From: Chitinophagaceae bacterium
Lineage (GTDB): Bacteria; Bacteroidota; Bacteroidia; Chitinophagales; Chitinophagaceae
DNA: 64,000 nucleotides
Assembly: GCA_023957125.1 (NCBI GenBank)
Contig: JAMLHL010000003.1
Location: 186,001-250,000, forward strand
Reading direction: 5' to 3'
The position numbers and the translations under genes were made by a program. Of the stretch, positions 58,234 to 64,000 are shown in pieces (position 1 is the stretch's first letter; the number at the start of each line of letters is the position of its first letter). Under the pieces are notes generated by a model. It worked only from the letters and a program-made list of their open reading frames with translations, did no database searches and was not told the origin of the DNA.

Positions 58234-58370
58234 AATATAAAAAGCGCTTTTTATTTGGTTCTATGACAAATACCCACCAGCCTCTGTTTGTACGTTAAAC
58301 AGAAGAGGTTAGAGATCAGTCACTTATAATTCAATTGAAAAGTCAAATTGTATCCGGCCCAATTTAAGGA
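58234..58370 (-). promoter_or_regulatory. Long 5' leader of rpoB with hairpins
   Basis: The leader predicted from the promoter at 58374-58404 is about 135 bases. On the minus strand it contains CTGTTT and AAACAG arms around a 7-base loop (near 58285-58310) and an AAAAGCGCTTTT palindrome near 58240-58252 just before the ATG. Such structure may control RNA polymerase synthesis, but no known autoregulatory motif was recognised. Confidence 0.4.
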
Positions 58371-58373
58371 GTG

Positions 58374-58404
58374 CAAAGGTAAAAAATAAAGGCATTATAA
58401 CAAG
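58374..58404 (-). promoter_or_regulatory. Bacteroidota-type promoter for rpoBC
   Basis: On the minus strand CTTG (58401-58404) is followed after 19 bases by TACCTTTG (58374-58381), an exact -7 consensus with the preferred spacing. It is the best-formed promoter in the window. Confidence 0.7.
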
Positions 58405-58429
58405 TTTTTTTAAATTTTTAACCTGATTT

Positions 58430-58620
58430 TTAAAGGGGTGATGAAAATGTGGAAAAAAGGGGAAGATGAAAATGCGTGCCCTGACGAACGGAAGGGTGAG
58501 AATATGAAAATGTGAGAATATGAAAATGTGAGAATGTGGAAATGTGAGAATGTGGAAATATGAAAATGTGAGAATGCCTGCCCTGAGCTTGTCGAAGGGA
58601 AGGATGGGTGAGAATAGCTG
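58430..58620. repeat. Simple-word repeat block upstream of rpoB
   Basis: 58501-58575 repeats GAAAATGTGAGAATATG and GGAAATGTGAGAATGTG words with little change. Around it are two copies of a different element: CCCTGACGAACGGAAGGG at 58479-58496 and CCCTGAGCTTGTCGAAGGG at 58581-58599, the latter a common dispersed bacterial repeat word. No gene is present between the rpoB promoter and 58711. Confidence 0.75.
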
Positions 58621-58710
58621 CGGTCACACCCAAGACACAAGGGTCGGTGCCGCGGCTATGTGAGAGTGCCCCGATGTTACCGCCTTGGTACGTGTCTCAC
58701 GTATCAAGGC

Positions 58711-59601
58711 TTAGTTTCCTTTCGTTATTTTGTCAACGTCAGCAACTGTGTAAGAAGGGCATGCGCCCGGTTGAGAGGCTATGAAGGCCCCCATCTTACA
58801 TGCAAAATCCAGGGATTCTGCGGGGGGGGAAGATTGAATGAACCGCGAAAGAAAGCCCGCCAGAAATGCATCTCCGCTTCCGATGGTATCCGCGACTTTC
58901 ACTTTAAACCCATCATGCTCGTACCAGGCGCCGTTTTGCAAAACGGCAGCGCCCCTGTCGCCCCGGGTAACAAGTACGGTGTCCAAATGAAATTTCTCCT
59001 GCAGAGCCCGCATCTGTTCCTGCGCATCACCTGCAAACCCAAACCAGGCGCTTATAAGTTCCAGTTCCTGGTGATTGAGCTTCAGCATATCGGTATGCTG
59101 CATAAGGTATTCCAATACTTTTTTCTCGTAATGAGGTTTCCGGAGATTGATATCCAGGATCTTAAAGGGTGCTATTTCCAGTAATTCAAAAAGAGTCTGC
59201 CTGGATTTTTCGTTCCTGGCACCCAGGCTGCCGAATATAAAGTAATGAACGGCGGGCAACAGCTCCTGCAGTTGCATGTTATTGTGTATGAAATCCCAGG
59301 CAACGGGTTCAATGATCTCGTAACTCACATCGTTGTTATTTACGGTTGCCAGAACGGTGCCGGTTGGGTGATGGTCGTCTTTTTGTATAAAAGCGGTAGC
59401 TACTCCTTTTGAAGCGATGAACCGCAGAATCTCATCTCCGGGGTCATCCCTGCCTACCCTGCTGATCATGGCGGTGGACACCTGCAATTGATTCAGGTGG
59501 TAGGCTACATTCATCGGGGCGCCGCCCGGTAGTCTCGCATCCGGGAGAATATCCCATAAAACTTCTCCGAAACAAACAGCAGTGTAAGGGTTGTGGTTCA
59601 T
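58711..59601 (-). CDS. PfkB-family carbohydrate kinase (fructokinase-like)
   Basis: A 296-aa ribokinase-fold sugar kinase. The N-terminal CFGEVLWDILPDARLPGGAPMNVAYHL is characteristic of fructokinase-type members, and the catalytic Asp lies in DTIGSGDAFLAG (near residue 243, with Ser in place of the common Ala). The family phosphorylates fructose or related sugars; the exact sugar is not determined. It is separated from rpoB by the repeat block and is not obviously linked to any sugar operon here. Confidence 0.85.
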   Translation of the reverse strand: MNHNPYTAVCFGEVLWDILPDARLPGGAPMNVAYHLNQLQVSTAMISRVGRDDPGDEILRFIASKGVATAFIQKDDHHPTGTVLATVNNNDVSYEIIEPVAWDFIHNNMQLQELLPAVHYFIFGSLGARNEKSRQTLFELLEIAPFKILDINLRKPHYEKKVLEYLMQHTDMLKLNHQELELISAWFGFAGDAQEQMRALQEKFHLDTVLVTRGDRGAAVLQNGAWYEHDGFKVKVADTIGSGDAFLAGFLSRFIQSSPPAESLDFACKMGAFIASQPGACPSYTVADVDKITKGN

Positions 59602-59702
59602 GGGAGCAAATTAGGGAAAAAAACCTATATCCAAAGCAGGTTCATAAAATCGGTATGCCCGCGTTATTGGTCGGGATCAATCAGGTGTTGCCATTGCATC
59701 GC

Positions 59703-60302
59703 CTACTCACCGGTTAGCACGCCGGCATAGATATCGGCAAGAGGTATTGCTTCATTGATTGCTTTTATATGAAGCTGGTCTTTTGTAGATCTATATTCTT
59801 CCAACTCCCAGCGATGGGTTGCATTCAGGCGGAACGCTTCAATATGCAGATGTTCCGAATCAACCAGTATATATTCTTTTAATGACGGTATATCGCGGTA
59901 AAGCATGAATTTTTCGCTGCGGTCGTAATTTTTGGTAGAGGGGGAAAGTATTTCAATGATCACCGCCGGGTTCAAAACATTCCAGTTATCGTTGTTGAGC
60001 GTTACCGGTTCGCCGCAAATAACGGAAATATCCGGATAAGTGAAAAGAGTATTGGATTCGATGTGTATGCGTTGATCGCTGCCGTAGGGTCTGCATTTTT
60101 TCCCTTTCAATCTGATAGCCAACTCACCAAACAGATTACTGCAAATGGTATTATGCGGCACTTTGGCGCCGGACATGGCAAAAATCTCTCCTTTATAGTA
60201 CTCGTGTTTTTCAACGGCATCCTCCTCCATCGCCAGGTATTCTCCAACGGTAAACTTTTGTTTGCCGTAAGCAACTAAAGGTTCTCTTACTTCCATTTCC
60301 AT
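59703..60302 (-). CDS. Uma2-family (DUF820) PD-(D/E)XK nuclease-fold protein
   Basis: A 199-aa protein of the Uma2 family, common in cyanobacteria and Bacteroidota, with a restriction-endonuclease-like fold and unknown role. D91 in YPDISV, E117 in [11 protein letters not shown] and K124 form the expected active-site set; Glu34 in [10 protein letters not shown] is also typical. No partner gene points to a function. A palindrome (60306-60327) lies just before its ATG. It often spreads by duplication in genomes. Confidence 0.85.
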   Translation of the reverse strand: MEMEVREPLVAYGKQKFTVGEYLAMEEDAVEKHEYYKGEIFAMSGAKVPHNTICSNLFGELAIRLKGKKCRPYGSDQRIHIESNTLFTYPDISVICGEPVTLNNDNWNVLNPAVIIEILSPSTKNYDRSEKFMLYRDIPSLKEYILVDSEHLHIEAFRLNATHRWELEEYRSTKDQLHIKAINEAIPLADIYAGVLTGE

Positions 60303-60305
60303 ACC

Positions 60306-60327
60306 ATAAAATTATACAAAATTTTAT
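60306..60327. promoter_or_regulatory. A/T-rich palindrome before the Uma2 gene
   Basis: ATAAAATT at 60306-60313 and AATTTTAT at 60320-60327 are exact reverse complements with a 6-base loop, starting four bases upstream of the ATG. It could be an operator or a leader hairpin. Confidence 0.35.
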
Positions 60328-60387
60328 GATTTCAGATAAGGGTATTTTGCGGGGACCCGATACGCTCGTAATACAAACAGGCAACCG

Positions 60388-61044
60388 TCAAACAACCAGC
60401 AAATTCTGAGCTACTTTTTTACTGATTGATGAACGGACCTTATTCACCTCTATCTCCATAGAACCGTCAAATTCCCGGCGGCCAAGCACCTTGATTTTAC
60501 TGCTCAACCCCAGCCCCAGCTTAACAACATATTGCAAAAAAGACGAGCTATTATCTTTTACGGCAACCAATTTACAAGTTTTGCTTTCCTCGATTTCAGC
60601 CAATGTTTTTCGCTTGATAAACCTGATTTCTCCCTTTTCGTTGGGTATTGGGTCTCCATGCGGGTCTATTTCCGGAAAATCCAAAAACTTCTCCAATTGC
60701 TGTACCAACTTAACAGATTGAATATGTTCCAATTGCTCTGCCACTTCATGCACTTCATCCCAGGTAAAATTAAGCTTTTCGTACAGGAAGGTCTCCCAAA
60801 GCCGGTGCTTTCGTATAATCTCTACCGCAAGCACTCTTCCTTTGTCAGTTAAACTGATTTTCCCGTATTTCTCATAAGAAACCCAGCCTTTTTCTTTCAG
60901 TTTTTTAAGCATATTATTCGCCGTGGCGGGTGTAACATCCAGCATGTCCGCCAGTTCGTTTGTTCCAGCCTCCGTTTTTTCCGGTATGTCACTTGTCAAA
61001 TGAAATAACGCCTTCAAATAATTTTCCTCTGCTTGTGATACCAT
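60388..61044 (-). CDS. mntR: MntR/DtxR-family metal-dependent regulator
   Basis: A 218-aa repressor that binds DNA when loaded with Mn or Fe. The N-terminal winged helix is at about 1-65 (SQAEENYLKALF, ADMLDVTPATANNML), the dimerisation/metal domain at 66-140, and a C-terminal FeoA/SH3-like domain at about 150-218. Metal ligands include H80, E84, H99, E103, E106 and H107; glutamate at 103, where DtxR has Cys102, points to the manganese-type branch, although the N-terminal MntR ligands (Asp, Glu) read Asn and Lys. It is divergent from a TonB receptor gene. Confidence 0.85.
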   Translation of the reverse strand: MVSQAEENYLKALFHLTSDIPEKTEAGTNELADMLDVTPATANNMLKKLKEKGWVSYEKYGKISLTDKGRVLAVEIIRKHRLWETFLYEKLNFTWDEVHEVAEQLEHIQSVKLVQQLEKFLDFPEIDPHGDPIPNEKGEIRFIKRKTLAEIEESKTCKLVAVKDNSSSFLQYVVKLGLGLSSKIKVLGRREFDGSMEIEVNKVRSSISKKVAQNLLVV

Positions 61045-61072
61045 AACGTGAAGATAAAAATATTTATCTAAT

Positions 61073-61095
61073 TATATTTGTTAGACATGCCTAAC
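61073..61095 (+). promoter_or_regulatory. TonB-receptor promoter with overlapping palindromic operator
   Basis: TATATTTG at 61073-61080 is an exact -7 box on the plus strand. It runs straight into GTTAGACATGCCTAAC at 61080-61095, a 16-bp palindrome with one mismatched pair, which would cover the transcription start. The location between the metal regulator and the receptor makes it the likely MntR/DtxR-type operator. Confidence 0.6.
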
Positions 61096-61107
61096 TAAAT
61101 TAATTTT

Positions 61108-63591
61108 ATGAATAAAATAAAAATATTTAGGTATAAGATGAAAAGGATTCTGTCAGCAATATTGCTCATCCCCTTTGCGGTTTTCTGCCAAACACAGCAA
61201 AGAACAATCACGGGGTCAATCAGGGATTTTAATACGAGGCAACCTGTTGCGTTTTGTACTGTAATGCAGGAAAACACAAACAACGGAACTCTAACGGATG
61301 AAAATGGAAATTTCAAAATCAGCCTTATTCAAGATGAAAGTACCACCAGGCTGATTTTTCAAAGTGTGGGTTACGAAACAGGTATTTTGCAAATAGATCC
61401 CGGGCAAAATGATTACCGTGTTTATTTAAAATCACAATCTTTAAATTTAGAAGAAATTGTAATTACAGGCACAACAAGAGCCACAATGATCAAAGAAAAT
61501 CCTGTTTCTATTACCCCTGTTTCTGCCAAAAAAATTGATCAAACAGCGGAAAGCAATATCATTGATGTATTGGTAAAAAATGTGCCGGGATTGATAGCCC
61601 TGAAAACAGGTCCGAATATTTCAAAGCCTTTTATTCACGGTTTAGGCTATAATCGTGTGCTTACCTTATATGATGGAATTCGCCAGGAAGGTCAACAATA
61701 CGGAGATGAACACGGCATTGAAATTGACGGCTACAACCTGGAACGGGCCGAAGTTATCAAAGGCCCGGCAAGTCTTTTATATGGTTCGGACGCCATTGCA
61801 GGCGTCATCAGCTTATTTCCCTATGTCCCCAAACGGGAAGACGGAAAACTACACGGGAGACTTTTAGGCGAGTATCAAACCAATAACAATTTAATTGGGA
61901 ACGGACTGCGATTGGATTATTCCAACCAGCATTTTTTATTTGCTTTGAATGGCGCTTACCGGATGGCTAAAAACTACCGTAACCCGATAGACGGCAGAGT
62001 GTATCTTACTAATTTCAATGAAAAGAACATTGCGGCTTTGATAGGGTATAAGTCAGACAGAGGTTACACGCATATCAACCTGACTTTATACGACAATCAT
62101 CAAGGTATTCCTGACGGAAGCAGAGACTCTGTCACCCGAAAATTCACCCGCCAGGTTTTTGATGACGGCGATGACATTTTAAACCGTCCGGCCGTTTCGG
62201 ATAAAGCGTTAAACTCGTACAGGATCCCCGACCTGTCGCAACGCATTCGGCATTTCAGGGCATATCTACACGGCTTGTACAAAGCAGGTAATGGCGATAT
62301 TGATGTTTTGTTCGGGGTACAACAAAACATAAGAAGGGAATTTACACATCCGACAGAGCCAATGCAGGCTGGAATGTATATGCGGCTGAATACGCTGAAT
62401 TACGGGATCAGGTATAACGCTCCGAAATTTGGTGGTATTGAAACTTCGGCAGGAATCAATGGCATGCTGCAAAGCAGTAAAAACAAAGATGCAACAGATT
62501 TCCCTATTCCCGATTACCATTTATACGATGGTGGAATTTATTTGTATGGAAAATGGAAACAAGACAAATGGAGTATCAGCGGTGGGGTTCGCTATGATGC
62601 AAGACGGGTTCAATGGAACGACTTTTACGTGGGAACAAATTCCATCACCGGTTTTGAACAACAATTCAATGCGAACGATCCCGGCGCCGGTTTACAATTT
62701 GAAGCATTTAAGAAAACCTATCAGGGTGTAAGTGGAAGTATCGGTGCGACCTTCCGGGCAAACCAAAATATTGCTCTGAAAGCCAATATCGGGAGGGCTT
62801 ACCGGGCACCCAATATCACAGAAACAGGAAGTAACGGATTGGACCCCGGAGCACATATTATCTATTTAGGAAACAGAACATTCAGTCCTGAATTTTCTTT
62901 GCAGGAAGATTTGGGCATTCACCTGGAATTTAAAAACATATCGGGAGAAGTAAGCATTTTCAACAACAACATCCAAAACTTCATTTATATGTCCGTCTTG
63001 GCTGATACGCGGGGAAACCCGATACCGGACCCCCAGGGAAACCGGACCTATCAGTATAAGCAGTCCAAAGCGCAACTGTATGGCGGAGAATTTTGGCTGG
63101 CAGTTCATCCAAATCAATGGAAAGGTTTCCGTTGGGATAACAGCATGTGTATTGTTTACGGTTTTAACCGGAAATCCGGTTTAAAAGGAAAAGGGCCGGA
63201 AGGCGAATATTTACCGCTTATTCCACCAATGATGATCAACAGCCGTCTATCGCAGGAATTTAATCCGAAATCAAAATGGTTGATAGCCATAACGCCGGGA
63301 TTTGAAGTGGAATACTCGGCTACTCAAAACAGGTATTCGGGATTAAACGGAACAGAAACCGAAACGCCCTCCTATACACTTTTTAATTGGGGCATAACGG
63401 CTGACATCAACTCCGCAGAAAATGGAAGTATCCAGATTTTCTTTCAAGCCAATAATCTTTTTAACGAAGCGTATCAATCGCATCTTAACCGTTTAAAATA
63501 TTTTGAATATTACGGGCGTTCACCCAATGAGCGATACGGCATTTACAATATGGGAAGAAATTTTGTGTTGAAAATGATCGTACCGTTTTGA
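61108..63591 (+). CDS. TonB-dependent receptor, likely metal/siderophore uptake
   Basis: An 827-aa outer-membrane barrel. After a signal peptide (to about residue 30, FCQT) a carboxypeptidase-regulatory-like domain (about 35-115) leads into a plug with LEEIVITGTTR, NVPGLIALKTGPNISKPFIHG and KGPASLLYGSDAIAGVISL, then the barrel, ending in NFVLKMIVPF. The plug and barrel are of the FecA/CirA type for metal chelates and not SusC type. ATG 61108 is used; ATG 61138 (MKRILSAIL) is possible. The regulator and palindrome suggest metal-dependent repression. Confidence 0.88.
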   Translation: MNKIKIFRYKMKRILSAILLIPFAVFCQTQQRTITGSIRDFNTRQPVAFCTVMQENTNNGTLTDENGNFKISLIQDESTTRLIFQSVGYETGILQIDPGQNDYRVYLKSQSLNLEEIVITGTTRATMIKENPVSITPVSAKKIDQTAESNIIDVLVKNVPGLIALKTGPNISKPFIHGLGYNRVLTLYDGIRQEGQQYGDEHGIEIDGYNLERAEVIKGPASLLYGSDAIAGVISLFPYVPKREDGKLHGRLLGEYQTNNNLIGNGLRLDYSNQHFLFALNGAYRMAKNYRNPIDGRVYLTNFNEKNIAALIGYKSDRGYTHINLTLYDNHQGIPDGSRDSVTRKFTRQVFDDGDDILNRPAVSDKALNSYRIPDLSQRIRHFRAYLHGLYKAGNGDIDVLFGVQQNIRREFTHPTEPMQAGMYMRLNTLNYGIRYNAPKFGGIETSAGINGMLQSSKNKDATDFPIPDYHLYDGGIYLYGKWKQDKWSISGGVRYDARRVQWNDFYVGTNSITGFEQQFNANDPGAGLQFEAFKKTYQGVSGSIGATFRANQNIALKANIGRAYRAPNITETGSNGLDPGAHIIYLGNRTFSPEFSLQEDLGIHLEFKNISGEVSIFNNNIQNFIYMSVLADTRGNPIPDPQGNRTYQYKQSKAQLYGGEFWLAVHPNQWKGFRWDNSMCIVYGFNRKSGLKGKGPEGEYLPLIPPMMINSRLSQEFNPKSKWLIAITPGFEVEYSATQNRYSGLNGTETETPSYTLFNWGITADINSAENGSIQIFFQANNLFNEAYQSHLNRLKYFEYYGRSPNERYGIYNMGRNFVLKMIVPF

Positions 63592-63652
63592 TTGAAAATG
63601 AAAAAGTTGAGACGCTACGGTTTCTAACTCATATAAAAAGCCGGGCACCTGT

Positions 63653-64000
63653 CTATCCCCTCAAATGATAGGCCTTGGGCTGTACAAAAGCACGGATACC
63701 CTGGTACGATAAAGTAGCGCCTAAACCGGAATTTTTACGCCCCGACCATGGAAGTCCGGCGCTCACCCTGTCGCAGCAATTCCAATATACCGTACCCGTA
63801 TCCATTTGTTTCATTACCGCCTCAGCCCGGTCAAAATTTTTGGAATAAACCGCCGCGGTAAGGCCGTAGGGCGTGTCCTTCATTAATTGAACGGCTTCCT
63901 GGTCGTCTTTAACTTTTTGAATGCCGATAACAGGGCCGAACGATTCCTCGGTCATCAGTTTCATATTATGGTTGGTGTTGACCACCACAGTGGGCTCAAA
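63653..64000 (-). CDS. Aldehyde dehydrogenase family protein (partial, C-terminal part)
   Basis: Only the last 116 codons are inside the window; the gene continues past 64000. The visible sequence is the C-terminal part of an NAD(P)-dependent aldehyde dehydrogenase: EESFGPVIGIQKV (with the conserved EXFGPV), DTPYGLTAAVYSKN, GTVYWNCCDRVSAGLPWSGRK and NSGLGATLSYQGIRAF. The catalytic Cys/Glu region is outside the window, so substrate class cannot be judged. It is convergent with the TonB receptor gene, 61 bp away. Confidence 0.9.
   Translation of the reverse strand, partial: FEPTVVVNTNHNMKLMTEESFGPVIGIQKVKDDQEAVQLMKDTPYGLTAAVYSKNFDRAEAVMKQMDTGTVYWNCCDRVSAGLPWSGRKNSGLGATLSYQGIRAFVQPKAYHLRG

Overview
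The window reads as a chromosomal segment of a Bacteroidota bacterium, most likely of the family Chitinophagaceae (family level is an inference; no rRNA is present). The reasons are two SusC/SusD pairs, BatB/BatC proteins, a DUF6427 membrane protein, many Bacteroidota-type lipoprotein signals, the near absence of Shine-Dalgarno sequences, and repeated promoter boxes of the Bacteroidota form TAnnTTTG. No tRNA, rRNA, insertion sequence, phage gene or CRISPR array was seen.

Layout. 1-830 is a degenerate array of six ~140-bp repeats. 879-13443 holds tatC, a luciferase-like oxidoreductase, a secreted nuclease/phosphatase-fold protein with an esterase, a Tat-exported Gfo/Idh/MocA oxidoreductase, two membrane/secreted proteins of unknown role, a KUP potassium transporter, an AlbA_2-type ATP-binding protein and an anchored alpha/beta hydrolase. 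13473-22036 holds an OxyR-type regulator with both redox cysteines, kbl, a lipoprotein that looks like a class D beta-lactamase without its catalytic lysine, batB and batC, a DMT transporter, a DsbA-like protein, an Nfu iron-sulfur scaffold and corA. 22091-32271 is mostly housekeeping: alaS, a cell-wall M23 peptidase, a MerR regulator, an L,D-transpeptidase, a Dabb protein, tag, rlmN and two pseudouridine synthases.

32452-46122 (minus strand) is the main accessory region: a nine-gene operon with two SusC/SusD pairs, a fasciclin lipoprotein, a DUF5007-like lipoprotein, a phosphodiesterase-fold/LamG protein whose metal site looks destroyed, and two more lipoproteins. It encodes no recognisable glycoside hydrolase, lyase, peptidase, sigma factor or hybrid sensor. 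Its 670-bp upstream region carries three copies of a GTTTAGT-N3-ACTAAAC palindrome and, on the other strand, what looks like a small structured RNA ending in an intrinsic terminator. This is the best candidate for an undescribed system.

46794-64000 has a heptose kinase, an amino-acid permease, an OmpH/Skp-like chaperone, rpoC and rpoB with their own promoter and long leader (rplJL is not adjacent), a sugar kinase, a Uma2-type nuclease, and an MntR/DtxR-type metal regulator divergent from a TonB-dependent receptor with a palindrome across the receptor promoter. The window ends inside an aldehyde dehydrogenase gene. Several unrelated simple-word repeat families are scattered between genes, and one lies in frame inside a pseudouridine synthase gene.
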